Positions 7,551 through 15,891 of a stretch of DNA of 64,000 nt are shown one piece after another. This stretch comes from Winogradskyella ursingii (GTDB taxonomy: Bacteria; Bacteroidota; Bacteroidia; Flavobacteriales; Flavobacteriaceae): positions 186,001 through 250,000 of the forward strand of contig NZ_JABFDH010000003.1 in NCBI RefSeq assembly GCF_013403975.1, read 5' to 3'. A program made the position numbers and the translations under genes. Under the pieces are notes generated by a model. The model saw nothing but the letters and a program-made list of their open reading frames with translations. It was not told where the DNA came from and searched no databases. Position 1 is the first letter of the stretch; the number at the start of each line of letters is the position of its first letter.

Positions 7551-8405
7551 TTAGATTTTTTTTACCAACTCAGAATATGAAGCTTTTTTATTAATAATAT
7601 TTAAATCGTAAAGCTGATCCTGAATATTTCTAATGGTAGTCTCATCCATAACATCTTGTGACCATTCCGTTAGTGATAACCACTCTTGTACATCATCTAA
7701 TTCTTGCTCGTATCTATTGGCAATAGTTTTATCTATACTAGGAATTGATTTAAATTCTTCTGTGGTTTGATTGACAATACTTAAAATAGCCTTCAATTCA
7801 TCTTCGCTGTTTTCTATAAATTCTTCCCTTACAGCAATCACAAAGCATGGCCAAGGTGTAGGACAATTGGAGATACGTCTAAAAATTCCATCATCTACAA
7901 TGGGCTTTGTGGTAAATTTTTCCCACATAAAATAATCTGCTCTTTCTTCTGTGAGTCCTCTAATTGCACCATCAAGATTTTTGATGACTTCAAAGTTCAA
8001 ATCCTCTTCTAAATTCCAACCGTGTTTTTTTGCATTGATGTAAGCCATAAGGTGAGAGCCTGAACCATATCTGCTAATTGCAGCTCTTGTACCTTTAATA
8101 TCTTCTATAGTTTTAAAATTTGAATCTGCAGCCACATGAATACCCCAAATTAATGGGGATTGTACAAAAGTTTGAACAATCTTAGAAGGGTTACCTTCGA
8201 TGATATCTTTGATAATCCCTTCTGTTAAAATAACGGCCATATCAATCTCCCCAGACCTTAAGGCTTTACACATGGCACCTGTGCCGCCATGATAATCGTG
8301 CCATCTCAGGTTGATGCCTTCTTCCTTGTACTCACCATTTTTTAGCGTTAGGTACCAGGCTAGATTAAAATGCTCAGGTACACCACCTATATTAACTTTC
8401 TTCAT
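7551..8405 (-). CDS. Cytoplasmic NMT1/THI5-like (SsuA-like) substrate-binding protein
   Basis: A 284-residue protein with a periplasmic-binding-protein type II fold. It has an N-terminal strand with Gly-Gly-Val-Pro-Glu-His-Phe, an 'EGINL' segment, a Gly-Gly-Thr-Gly-Ala-Met loop, and the Gly-Glu-Ile-Asp-Met-Ala-Val motif near residue 55 that is typical of NMT1/SsuA/TauA-like domains. Unlike transporter binding proteins it has no signal peptide or lipobox, and no ABC permease or ATPase gene is adjacent. It may therefore act as an intracellular sensor or enzyme; relatives in fungi (THI5) make the thiamine pyrimidine. The substrate is unknown. It lies 87 nt downstream of the nucleoside phosphorylase in the same orientation. 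Confidence 0.75.
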   Translation of the reverse strand: MKKVNIGGVPEHFNLAWYLTLKNGEYKEEGINLRWHDYHGGTGAMCKALRSGEIDMAVILTEGIIKDIIEGNPSKIVQTFVQSPLIWGIHVAADSNFKTIEDIKGTRAAISRYGSGSHLMAYINAKKHGWNLEEDLNFEVIKNLDGAIRGLTEERADYFMWEKFTTKPIVDDGIFRRISNCPTPWPCFVIAVREEFIENSEDELKAILSIVNQTTEEFKSIPSIDKTIANRYEQELDDVQEWLSLTEWSQDVMDETTIRNIQDQLYDLNIINKKASYSELVKKI

Positions 8406-8492
8406 TTATGCTAAACTTCCTTATGCTGAATTATAAGATTTTTTATTAAAATTTTTACTATAAATAGTTAAGATACACTTCAGTGTAAATCA

Positions 8493-9365
8493 TTATATAT
8501 TAACGATACGCTCTAAAGCATACTTTATTAATTTCTCAACTGTTTTTTTTGGATTGTTGCTAAAATGACCTGTAGCTCTATTTGCTATTATTGCATTTAG
8601 AGACAGTGCTTCGTGACCTAATAATTTTGAAAGTCCATAGATGACCGACGTTTCCATTTCAAAATTTGTAATCCTGAAATCTTTGTAATTAAAACTATCC
8701 AGTTTTGAATTAAGAGAAGCATCATGCAAAGGCAACCTTAAGACCCTTCCCTGTGGTCCATAAAAACCACCTGCTGTACCTGTCATGCCTTTAAAAATAG
8801 AATCACTTTCAAAATACTTCTGTAAATATTTACTGTTATTAATTATGATGGGCCTTGCCTTATTTTTATCCCAGCTGGTATGTGTTATAAATGCATCTTC
8901 AATTTCTGGGTTACTGATACCATCTATTTGATAAAAATGCAGCATCCCATTCACATCTAAAGCATGTGTACTAATTAAAAAAGCATCTACGGGAATATCT
9001 TTTTGCAGCGCACCAGAAGTGCCAATTCTTATTATGTTAAGACTTGTTAACTCAGATTTTGGCTTTCTAGTTTTGAGATCTATATTGACTAGGGCATCGA
9101 GTTCATTCAAAACTATGTCTATATTATCTGGTCCAATACCTGTTGAAATAACACTTATGCGTTTATCTTGATAATATCCTGTTTGTGTTTTAAATTCCCT
9201 TTTTTGCGTTGTAAATTCTACACTATCAAAATGGTTAGTGATTTTTTCAACCCTATCTTGGTCACCGACAAATATGATGGTATCCGAAATATTTTCAGGT
9301 TTTAAATTCAAATGGTAAACGCTACCATCTGGATTAAGTATAAGTTCTGAATTTTTAATTGCCAT
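8493..9365 (-). CDS. Nucleoside phosphorylase (uridine/purine phosphorylase family)
   Basis: A 290-residue PNP/UDP-family protein that would split a nucleoside with phosphate. An Asp-Arg-Val motif lies near residue 35, a Gly-Thr-Ser-Gly-Ala segment (phosphate/ribose site) near 120, and the substrate-binding Phe-Glu-Met-Glu-Thr-Ser motif near 240. Glu and Met there contact ribose in known members. The next gene upstream ends 11 nt inside this ORF, so the two are translationally coupled in one minus-strand operon (SUI1, DUF1835, phosphorylase). It is slightly longer than E. coli Udp. Base specificity cannot be told from the sequence. Confidence 0.88.
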   Translation of the reverse strand: MAIKNSELILNPDGSVYHLNLKPENISDTIIFVGDQDRVEKITNHFDSVEFTTQKREFKTQTGYYQDKRISVISTGIGPDNIDIVLNELDALVNIDLKTRKPKSELTSLNIIRIGTSGALQKDIPVDAFLISTHALDVNGMLHFYQIDGISNPEIEDAFITHTSWDKNKARPIIINNSKYLQKYFESDSIFKGMTGTAGGFYGPQGRVLRLPLHDASLNSKLDSFNYKDFRITNFEMETSVIYGLSKLLGHEALSLNAIIANRATGHFSNNPKKTVEKLIKYALERIVNI

Positions 9366-10296
9366 GCTTGGCTGATTTAATTAGTTTGTTCTGTTCTACA
9401 CTAAATTGAAAATCCAAACGATTCACTCCGCCGTAAGGCATATCGTTATTAACTTCTAATACAAAATTGCGCTGTCTTAAAATTGCCTCGTGACCTTTAC
9501 GATTTAATTCGATGCCATTTTCGGTCGTTTCAAAAAAAATAGAGAGTTTTTCTATAATTCTTTTGAGCTGAGTATCTCCAAAACCATAATAACCTTGATA
9601 ATTTAGAGCATATCCCAAAAGATGGTGTTTAGATTTAATATTGTTTTCCTCAATTAATTTTAAAATATTTTGTTCCAATACGCTCAGACCATTTTTTTGA
9701 TGTGGAAAACGCTTTAAATGAGCCTTTAAACAATTGCTCATATATTTAAAATTAGATGGCGTTACTATGTAAGGTTTTAAAATATTATGGTCTGTGCCAC
9801 AGTATGTTCTCCACAAAGCGACGGTAAAGTCTTTATCTTCTTCAGTTAAAAGGACCTTATTATCGTAGTGATTATTTAGCTGCACAGGACTAAGTTCGCT
9901 TAATCCTTTTAAGCCTTTCTCTCCTTCTACACGTCCACTGCAAATTAAATAGAGTGGTAGATCAATATTTTTTTGATGTAATAAATTAATGACACCTATT
10001 AGATTGATGTGGCAAAATAAATCATATTCAAACCATAGGTTAATTTCAGTATATTTTTCAACATTATTTAACTTTGATAGTTCTTTGTGCAGATCTTCAT
10101 TATTAACCTCAATGCCATAATAATCTTTAAGAAATCGAGATCGTATATCAAAAAACTCTATACTACTAATCGCGGGAATTGTTGGGCCTTCACACAACAT
10201 TTCTTGCCAAGTAAGTATATCATCTGTGTAATCTAAATCTCTAAGGTAATTAGTTAGATTATTTCCGTTTGTGATATGTAAAGTGGTGCCGGCCAT
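9355..10296 (-). CDS. DUF1835 domain protein
   Basis: A 313-residue protein whose N-terminus (Leu-His-Ile-Thr-Asn-Gly ... Trp-Gln-Glu-Met-Leu-Cys-Glu-Gly-Pro) carries the DUF1835 signature: a beta strand, then a Gly-Asn loop and a Gly-Pro motif. A second, more variable helical domain follows. It has no signal peptide or membrane segment. It starts with ATG inside TAATG, sharing one base with the stop of the SUI1 gene, and overlaps the nucleoside phosphorylase by 11 nt. The biochemical role of DUF1835 is unknown. Coupling to a phosphorylase and an initiation-factor homologue suggests nucleotide or translation-related work, but that is only context. Confidence 0.85.
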   Translation of the reverse strand: MAGTTLHITNGNNLTNYLRDLDYTDDILTWQEMLCEGPTIPAISSIEFFDIRSRFLKDYYGIEVNNEDLHKELSKLNNVEKYTEINLWFEYDLFCHINLIGVINLLHQKNIDLPLYLICSGRVEGEKGLKGLSELSPVQLNNHYDNKVLLTEEDKDFTVALWRTYCGTDHNILKPYIVTPSNFKYMSNCLKAHLKRFPHQKNGLSVLEQNILKLIEENNIKSKHHLLGYALNYQGYYGFGDTQLKRIIEKLSIFFETTENGIELNRKGHEAILRQRNFVLEVNNDMPYGGVNRLDFQFSVEQNKLIKSAKHGN

Positions 10297-10625
10297 TATC
10301 CGCCAACGCGTTTCACATTAAATCCTTTCTGCTTCAGAATTTCCATAATTTTATTACGATAATCACCTTGGATTATAATTTTATCATTTTTAAAACTTCC
10401 TCCAACGCTCAATGTTGTTTTTAGATCTTTTGCAAGTTTCTTAAAATCTTCTGTCGCACCGGTATAACCTTCAAGAATCGTTATTGGCTTACCTTTTCGT
10501 TTTTCGTACTTACAGATTATAGGGTCGTCCTGTATCCAAAGGTTGTCTGTAGAATCTTCTGATGTAGCCTCTGGCTCTGGAGTATGCTCTGGGAACAGGT
10601 TTTTAAGTTGATCTTTTAAATCCAT
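10296..10625 (-). CDS. Translation initiation factor eIF1/SUI1-like (YciH) protein
   Basis: A 109-residue protein. The N-terminal 35 residues are acidic and probably flexible. The rest is a SUI1 domain with the Arg-Lys-Gly-Lys-Pro-Ile-Thr-Ile-Leu-Glu-Gly-Tyr core, a Leu-Lys-Thr-Thr-Leu-Ser-Val-Gly-Gly-Ser segment, and a Gly-Asp-Tyr-Arg-Asn-Lys-Ile motif before the last helix. Bacterial homologues (YciH) bind the ribosome and have been linked to start-site fidelity and stress. It is the first gene of a coupled operon with DUF1835 and the nucleoside phosphorylase (TAATG overlap). Its upstream DNA is a short repeat-rich gap. Confidence 0.9.
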   Translation of the reverse strand: MDLKDQLKNLFPEHTPEPEATSEDSTDNLWIQDDPIICKYEKRKGKPITILEGYTGATEDFKKLAKDLKTTLSVGGSFKNDKIIIQGDYRNKIMEILKQKGFNVKRVGG

Positions 10626-10628
10626 TTA

Positions 10629-10700
10629 TTCAGTTTTCAGTCTCAGTTTTCAGACTCGGTTACAAGAATGCTATTTGCAAACTGTAACTGCGACTGCATA
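10629..10700. repeat. Short CAGT/CAGTTTTCAG intergenic repeat
   Basis: The gap between the SUI1 gene and the oxygenase is filled with repeats of the words CAGTTTTCAG, CAGTCTCAG and ACTGCGACTGC. Read on the minus strand they run GCAGTCGCAGT and then two tandem ACTGAAAACTGA-like units. From general experience such CAGT-rich runs recur between genes in Flavobacteriaceae. No ORF or hairpin terminator is visible inside. Confidence 0.55.
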
Positions 10701-11651
10701 CTATTTTTTAACTAGTCCAAGTTCAACCAATCGCTGATTCAAAAATTTACCAGCCGTAATATCCTTGTATAGCTTTGGGTTGTCTTCATCTATACAGCTC
10801 TCCAATACGTCTAATTTCATTTCGCTGACTGGATGCATAAAAAATGGTATAGAATAACGGGATGTTCCCCAAAGTTCACGTGGTGGATTCACCACACGGT
10901 GTATCGTGGATTTCAACTTGTTATTGGTGTGTCTCGATAGCATGTCGCCCACATTAATCATTAATTCGTCTGGTTCTGCAATCGCATCAATCCATTCTCC
11001 ATCGTGACGTTGCACTTGTAAACCTCGACCCTGAGCACCCATTAACAGTGTTATAAGGTTAATGTCTCCGTGTGCTGCAGCTCTAACAGCGTTTTTAGGT
11101 TCTTGTGTGATTGGTGGATAATGTATAGGTCTTAAAATGGAATTACCATTGTGGATGTAATTATCAAAATAGGTTTCTTCCAAATCTAGATGAAGTGCTA
11201 ATGCACGCAGCACATATTTTGCCGTTTTTTCTAACATTTGATAAGTTTCCTTACCAATTTTATTGAATTCCGGTAATTCTTTTACTTGTACATTTTCAGG
11301 ATATTCTTTACGTCTTTCGTCATCATCTTCAACATATTGTCCAAAATGCCAAAATTCCTTTAAGTCACCTTCTTTTTTGCCTTTTGCGCTTTCTTTGCCA
11401 AAAGAAACGTAGCCTCTTTGTCCACCAATTCCCTCGATTTCGTAACTCTCTTTAACTTCAAGTGGCAAATCGAAAAAGTTCTTCACTTCACTATAAAGAT
11501 TATCTACTAATTTATCGTCCAAAAAATGGCCTTTTAAAGCTACAAAGCCAATATCCTCGTATGCTTTACCAATTTTATCAATAAACTTTTGCTTTCTATC
11601 TGGATCGCCAGAAATGAAATCCTTTAAATCTACGCTAGGTATTCTTTCCAT
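10701..11651 (-). CDS. 2-oxoglutarate/Fe(II) oxygenase, isopenicillin-N-synthase-like
   Basis: A 316-residue cytoplasmic oxygenase of the IPNS/2OG-Fe(II) class. The iron facial triad is visible: His-Gly-Asp (His and Asp ligands, near residue 192) and His-Arg-Val-Val-Asn-Pro (near 250). The Arg-Tyr-Ser-Ile-Pro-Phe-Phe segment that follows supplies the co-substrate-binding Arg/Ser. The N-terminal domain (Ile-Pro-Ser-Val-Asp-Leu ... Gly-Phe-Val-Ala-Leu-Lys-Gly-His) matches DIOX_N. The substrate is unknown; such proteins are common as stand-alone enzymes in this group. It has its own -7 element 30 nt upstream and is separated from the SUI1 operon by a repeat, so it is probably monocistronic. Confidence 0.9.
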   Translation of the reverse strand: MERIPSVDLKDFISGDPDRKQKFIDKIGKAYEDIGFVALKGHFLDDKLVDNLYSEVKNFFDLPLEVKESYEIEGIGGQRGYVSFGKESAKGKKEGDLKEFWHFGQYVEDDDERRKEYPENVQVKELPEFNKIGKETYQMLEKTAKYVLRALALHLDLEETYFDNYIHNGNSILRPIHYPPITQEPKNAVRAAAHGDINLITLLMGAQGRGLQVQRHDGEWIDAIAEPDELMINVGDMLSRHTNNKLKSTIHRVVNPPRELWGTSRYSIPFFMHPVSEMKLDVLESCIDEDNPKLYKDITAGKFLNQRLVELGLVKK

Positions 11652-11680
11652 CGGTTTTAAATTTATTTTTCAACAATATA

Positions 11681-11688
11681 CAAAGGTA
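11681..11688 (-). promoter_or_regulatory. -7 promoter element of the oxygenase gene
   Basis: CAAAGGTA on the + strand is TACCTTTG on the minus strand, a perfect TAnnTTTG match, 30 nt from the oxygenase ATG. A TTTG -33 box is not evident. Confidence 0.55.
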
Positions 11689-11766
11689 AATAAAATACAA
11701 CTAGAATTTGAGTTTATAATTATGCTTAAAATCAATGGCTCTACAGGAGTTTGAGTGAATTTTAAT

Positions 11767-11774
11767 TACATTTG
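11767..11774 (+). promoter_or_regulatory. -7 promoter element of the E1 dehydrogenase gene
   Basis: TACATTTG matches TAnnTTTG and lies 24 nt before ATG 11798. A TTTG at 11750-11753 is too close to be a standard -33 box, so only the -7 part is supported. Confidence 0.5.
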
Positions 11775-11797
11775 AATATACTTTGAAAGAAATTAAT

Positions 11798-13798
11798 ATG
11801 CCAACCATAACTAAAAGCAATATCGACTACGACCGTAAAAATCTCAGTGACAAATCGTTGCTGAAGCTCTATTACAATATGTTAAAGCCGAGAATGATTG
11901 AAGAGAAAATGCTCATTCTATTACGCCAAGGGAAAATATCAAAATGGTTTTCTGGAATTGGGCAAGAAGCAATTTCTGTTGGTGTAACTATGGCGCTTAA
12001 ACCAAGTGAATATATTCTCCCAATGCACCGGAATCTAGGGGTTTTTACAACGCGGGAAATTCCATTGCATCGTCTATTTTGCCAATGGCAAGGTAAGGCC
12101 AGCGGCTTCACTAAAGGCAGAGACAGGTCATTTCATTTTGGTACTCAGGAATACAATATAATTGGAATGATTTCACATCTCGGTCCGCAATTGGGTGTGG
12201 CAGATGGCATAGCTTTAGCCAATCTTTTAAAGAAAAACGGACAGGTTACAGCGGTTTTTACTGGTGAAGGCGGAACTAGTGAAGGTGATTTTCACGAAGC
12301 GCTTAATGTAGCTTCCGTGTGGCAATTACCTGTGATATTCTGTATTGAAAATAATGGCTACGGTTTATCTACACCAACTAATGAACAATACAACTGCAAG
12401 CATTTGGCAGATCGAGGAAAAGGTTATGGCATAGAATCATTTATAATTGATGGCAACAACATAGTCGAAACTTACACGAAACTTAAAAAATTATCGGAAA
12501 GCGTTCGGAAACGTCCGCGTCCTATTTTAATTGAATTTAAAACTTTTAGACGACGTGGTCATGAAGAGGCGAGTGGTACAAAGTATGTTCCGGATGAATT
12601 AATTGCAGAATGGGAATCGAAAGATCCCATTGAAAATTTTAGAAGTTACCTATTTGCTAACCAGGTTCTGTCGCAAGAAATTGATGAAAAATATTCTACA
12701 GAAATCAAGGCTGAAATTGACTCGGCATTAGCATCTGCAGATGATGAAGAAATTGTTATACCAAATGAAAGTATTGAGTTAAATGACGTATACAAAACCT
12801 TTGAATATAAAGAATTTAAAGAAAATTCTAGCAAAAAAGAGATACGTCTAATTGATGCTATTTCTGAAGGCTTAAAACAATCAATGGAACGCCATAAAGA
12901 CTTGATTATAATGGGTCAGGACATTGCGGAATATGGTGGTGTTTTTAAAATTACAGAAGGCTTTGTTGAGCTATTTGGAAAAGACAGAGTAAGAAATACA
13001 CCTATTTGTGAATCTGCCATAATTGAAACAGCAATGGGCTTATCCATTGCAGGTATGAAAGCCATGGTCGAAATGCAATTTGCAGATTTTGTGACTTCTG
13101 GTTTCAATCCAATAGTAAACTATTTGGCAAAATCACATTACCGTTGGAACGAAGCTGCCGACGTGGTTGTAAGAATGCCATGTGGCGCAGGTGTTGCAGC
13201 GGGTCCATTCCATTCGCAGACTAACGAGGCGTGGTTTACAAAGACTCCAGGTCTTAAGGTGGTCTATCCTGCGTTTCCTTATGACGCAAAAGGGCTATTG
13301 GCAACAGCAATTAACGATCCAAACTCTGTGATGTTTTTTGAACATAAGGCATTATATCGCAGCATTAGACAAGATGTCCCTACCGACTATTACACGTTAC
13401 CTTTCGGCAAGGCGTCGCTCTTAAAAGAAGGTAAGAATGTGAGTATCATCACTTACGGTGCAGGCGTGCACTGGGCTTTAGAAGTATTGGGTAATAATCA
13501 AGATATTTCAGCGGATTTAATAGACTTGAGAACCCTACAACCTTTGGATACAGACGCAATTTTTGAATCTGTCAAAAAAACAGGTCGTGCTATTATTCTC
13601 CAGGAAGATTCAATGTTTGGTGGAATAGCTAGTGATTTATCTGCACTAATAATGGAAAATTGTTTTGAGTACCTAGATGCACCCGTAAAACGAGTAGCAA
13701 GTATGGAAACTCCAATTCCTTTTATCAATCAGTTAGAAGATCAGTATTTAGCAAAGGGCCGGTTTGAAAAAGCCTTAAAAACTCTTCTTCAATATTAG
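11798..13798 (+). CDS. Fused E1 alpha/beta subunit of a 2-oxoacid dehydrogenase (branched-chain type)
   Basis: A 666-residue thiamine-diphosphate enzyme that decarboxylates 2-oxo acids and passes the acyl group to E2. The first half is E1-alpha-like, with the ThDP motif Gly-Glu-Gly-Gly-Thr-Ser-Glu-Gly ... Glu-Asn-Asn-Gly-Tyr-Gly near residues 160-195. The second half (from about 350) is E1-beta-like, with Gly-Gln-Asp-Ile-Ala-Glu-Tyr-Gly-Gly-Val and a C-terminal transketolase domain. Alpha-beta fusions of this kind are normal in Bacteroidota. A TTG at 11783 extends the frame by five residues, but ATG 11798 fits the -7 element better. No E2 or E3 gene is next to it. Substrate (2-oxoisovalerate versus pyruvate) is inferred. 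Confidence 0.92.
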   Translation: MPTITKSNIDYDRKNLSDKSLLKLYYNMLKPRMIEEKMLILLRQGKISKWFSGIGQEAISVGVTMALKPSEYILPMHRNLGVFTTREIPLHRLFCQWQGKASGFTKGRDRSFHFGTQEYNIIGMISHLGPQLGVADGIALANLLKKNGQVTAVFTGEGGTSEGDFHEALNVASVWQLPVIFCIENNGYGLSTPTNEQYNCKHLADRGKGYGIESFIIDGNNIVETYTKLKKLSESVRKRPRPILIEFKTFRRRGHEEASGTKYVPDELIAEWESKDPIENFRSYLFANQVLSQEIDEKYSTEIKAEIDSALASADDEEIVIPNESIELNDVYKTFEYKEFKENSSKKEIRLIDAISEGLKQSMERHKDLIIMGQDIAEYGGVFKITEGFVELFGKDRVRNTPICESAIIETAMGLSIAGMKAMVEMQFADFVTSGFNPIVNYLAKSHYRWNEAADVVVRMPCGAGVAAGPFHSQTNEAWFTKTPGLKVVYPAFPYDAKGLLATAINDPNSVMFFEHKALYRSIRQDVPTDYYTLPFGKASLLKEGKNVSIITYGAGVHWALEVLGNNQDISADLIDLRTLQPLDTDAIFESVKKTGRAIILQEDSMFGGIASDLSALIMENCFEYLDAPVKRVASMETPIPFINQLEDQYLAKGRFEKALKTLLQY

Positions 13799-13825
13799 TC
13801 AAAATACTATAAACTAGTTGTTTAA

Positions 13826-13860
13826 CTGAATTTTTGTCAGTAATTCTGAAATTTTTTCAG
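13826..13860. promoter_or_regulatory. Two tandem palindromes upstream of hsp20 (operator-like)
   Basis: CTGAATTTTTGTCAG (13826-13840) and CTGAAATTTTTTCAG (13846-13860) are two near-identical palindromes with a 5-nt spacer, so they repeat every 20 bp (about two helical turns). They lie 73-107 nt before the Hsp20 ATG, where a regulator would bind. The second contains a perfect 7-bp inverted repeat (TCTGAAA / TTTCAGA) with a 3-nt spacer. No regulator is known; binding is inferred. Confidence 0.5.
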
Positions 13861-13932
13861 ATATTCTCAGTTGGCATTTATTTTGTAATTATAAAGTCAA
13901 AAATTAATGTTTAACATAAAATTTTAAGACTT

Positions 13933-14412
13933 ATGAGTAATTTAATTCCAACCGTAAAAAGAGGTAGTGATTCAAATAACAATACAGGTTTTAGAACATT
14001 GCCAAGTATATCATCCTGGTTAGATGATGTGATTAATAATAATTTTGGCACTGAATTTATGTCTAACTTTAATACAGGTATGACGTTACCTTCTGTAAAC
14101 GTGAAAGACAGTGATGAAGAATATATAGTAGAGATGGCTGTACCTGGATTAAAGAAATCAGATTTTGATATTAATATTGATAACAAACTGCTATCTATTT
14201 CGGCAGAATTACAAACAGATTCTGAAGAAGAAGATGATAACTACACAAGAAGAGAGTTTGGATATTCTTCTTTTAAACGTACATTTTCTTTGCCAGAAAC
14301 TATTGAGACAGAAAAAATCAGTGCGAAATATAATGATGGAATTCTTAAAGTTAATTTACCTAAACGTGAAGAAGCGAAAAAGAAACCATTAAAACAGATT
14401 AAAGTTTCTTAA
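13933..14412 (+). CDS. Small heat-shock protein, Hsp20/alpha-crystallin family
   Basis: A 159-residue holdase chaperone that keeps unfolded proteins soluble without ATP. The alpha-crystallin domain covers about residues 50-145, starting at Leu-Pro-Ser-Val-Asn-Val and including Val-Pro-Gly-Leu-Lys-Lys-Ser-Asp-Phe and the closing Tyr-Asn-Asp-Gly-Ile-Leu-Lys-Val motif. The C-terminal tail (Lys-Gln-Ile-Lys-Val) has the Ile-x-Val-type anchor used for oligomer assembly. Single gene with its own upstream region, which holds two tandem palindromes, and a bidirectional terminator right after the stop. Heat or stress control is likely but the regulator is not known. Confidence 0.95.
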   Translation: MSNLIPTVKRGSDSNNNTGFRTLPSISSWLDDVINNNFGTEFMSNFNTGMTLPSVNVKDSDEEYIVEMAVPGLKKSDFDINIDNKLLSISAELQTDSEEEDDNYTRREFGYSSFKRTFSLPETIETEKISAKYNDGILKVNLPKREEAKKKPLKQIKVS

Positions 14413-14429
14413 GAATTTATGACACAGAA

Positions 14430-14457
14430 AAAAAGCCAGTCATGCGACTGGCTTTTT
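14430..14457. terminator. Bidirectional terminator between hsp20 and the dipeptidase
   Basis: A perfect 12-bp stem (14430-14441 with 14446-14457) with a 4-nt loop and A/T runs on both sides serves the converging Hsp20 (+) and dipeptidase (-) genes. Confidence 0.9.
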
Positions 14458-14478
14458 GTATTTCAATATACATGAATT

Positions 14479-15777
14479 TTAACTTTGAGCTTGTATCTCG
14501 TTTCTAATAGCTTCAACTTCATCTAAAACACGTAACAAATTACCACTCCAGAGTTGCTCTATTTCATTTTCGGTATAGCCACGTTTTACCAATTCTAAGG
14601 TCACATTAAATGTCTCAGAAGCATCGGACCAGCCTTTAATGCCACCACCACCATCAAAATCACTACTAATACCAACATGGTCGATTCCCATTTTTTCAAC
14701 TAAATAATCGATATGGTTCACAAAATCCGTAACATCAACAGGAGGTGGTAGGTTATCCATAGTTTCTGTTTTTCTCTTAACTATCGATCGCATTTCCACA
14801 TAATTATTATAATATTCTTCCCGTTCTGCTTCTTGTAGTTTTGATACTTCGCTTCTTTCTATCATTGGTGTTCCCAAAGAATCCATTACAGTTCTTCTAA
14901 TTTCATCTAAAACTTCATTTCGGGCGTCGTTCTTTTCTGTATTTAGATATGATGTAAAAGCAACAGTCTGGACCACACCACCGTTATCTTTCATCCATTG
15001 CAATTGTTCATCATCTAAATTTCTACTATGATTACAAAGCCCTCTTGCTGAAGAGTGCGAAGCTATGATTGGTGCTTTACTCAATTCAATCATTTGTCGC
15101 ATAGCTTCTTTTGATGGATGTGAAACGTCGATCATCATTCCAACACGATTCATTTCTGCCACAACTTGTTTTCCCAAATCACTGAGACCATTATGTAACC
15201 AAGTACTGTCTTTTTCGCCGGTATTGCTATCACTAAGTTGGCTATGACCGTTATGTGAAAGTGACATATAGCGACCTCCCATGTTATAGAATTTTTCTAC
15301 GTTGCTTAAATCCTCTCCAATGGGATAGCCGTTTTCAATACCAATCATCGCCACTTTTTTACCTTTTGCTGTAATTGCTCTTACTTCTTCAGATGTTGTG
15401 GCCAGCTCTATCTCTTCTGGTGCAATTTCTGTCACTAATCTATTAATCGCATCAAATTTTGAAATTGCATTATCATAAGCTTTTTTATAACCTGCTTCGT
15501 TGAGCGAATCTTGTCCAGTATAAACGATGAACCAAGCGACGTCCAATCCACCTTCCTTCATTTTGGGTAATGTGATTTGTGTATCCAAATCCTGGGTATA
15601 GTTTAGAGAATCCGTGAAATTTTTTACATTGATATCACAGTGTGTATCAAGCGTAATCACACGTTCATGAATGGCTTTAGCTTTGGCCATAAGATCTTCA
15701 TCCTTTGGCGTTTCAGATTTACAACTAAAGCATAATAACAGTACGATTGCGCAATAAGGTAGCAGCGTTTTTGACAT
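14479..15777 (-). CDS. Membrane dipeptidase (peptidase M19), lipoprotein
   Basis: A 432-residue renal-dipeptidase-like zinc enzyme that cleaves dipeptides, including D-containing ones. Zinc ligands are visible: Asp-Thr-His-Cys-Asp near residue 45, the bridging Glu in Gly-Ile-Glu-Asn-Gly near 147, Asp-Val-Ser-His-Pro near 218, and Ala-Ser-His-Ser-Ser near 240. The Gly-Ile-Ser-Ser-Asp-Phe-Asp-Gly motif lies near 370. The N-terminus is a lipoprotein signal (Leu-Cys-Phe-Ser-Cys-Lys), so the enzyme should sit in the periplasm or on the surface, anchored to the outer membrane. It is monocistronic. A hairpin and a possible small gene lie upstream on the same strand. Confidence 0.94.
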   Translation of the reverse strand: MSKTLLPYCAIVLLLCFSCKSETPKDEDLMAKAKAIHERVITLDTHCDINVKNFTDSLNYTQDLDTQITLPKMKEGGLDVAWFIVYTGQDSLNEAGYKKAYDNAISKFDAINRLVTEIAPEEIELATTSEEVRAITAKGKKVAMIGIENGYPIGEDLSNVEKFYNMGGRYMSLSHNGHSQLSDSNTGEKDSTWLHNGLSDLGKQVVAEMNRVGMMIDVSHPSKEAMRQMIELSKAPIIASHSSARGLCNHSRNLDDEQLQWMKDNGGVVQTVAFTSYLNTEKNDARNEVLDEIRRTVMDSLGTPMIERSEVSKLQEAEREEYYNNYVEMRSIVKRKTETMDNLPPPVDVTDFVNHIDYLVEKMGIDHVGISSDFDGGGGIKGWSDASETFNVTLELVKRGYTENEIEQLWSGNLLRVLDEVEAIRNEIQAQS

Positions 15778-15826
15778 TTCTTTTTATTTTGGTTGGCTTA
15801 AATGTAGTTAGAACGCTATTAAAATC

Positions 15827-15861
15827 AAAGAAACCGATACGCTTTATGTATCGGTTTCTTT
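15827..15861 (-). terminator. Terminator downstream of the small ORF at 15892-16115
   Basis: Arms AAAGAAACCGATAC (15827-15840) and GTATCGGTTTCTTT (15848-15861) form a 14-bp stem with a 7-nt loop. Read on the minus strand the stem ends in a T-rich run. It sits between the small ORF region and the dipeptidase start, in the same direction, so it probably ends a transcript that comes from the small ORF. Confidence 0.75.
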
Positions 15862-15891
15862 AACTAAATCTAAATTGATGATTAGTCAACC

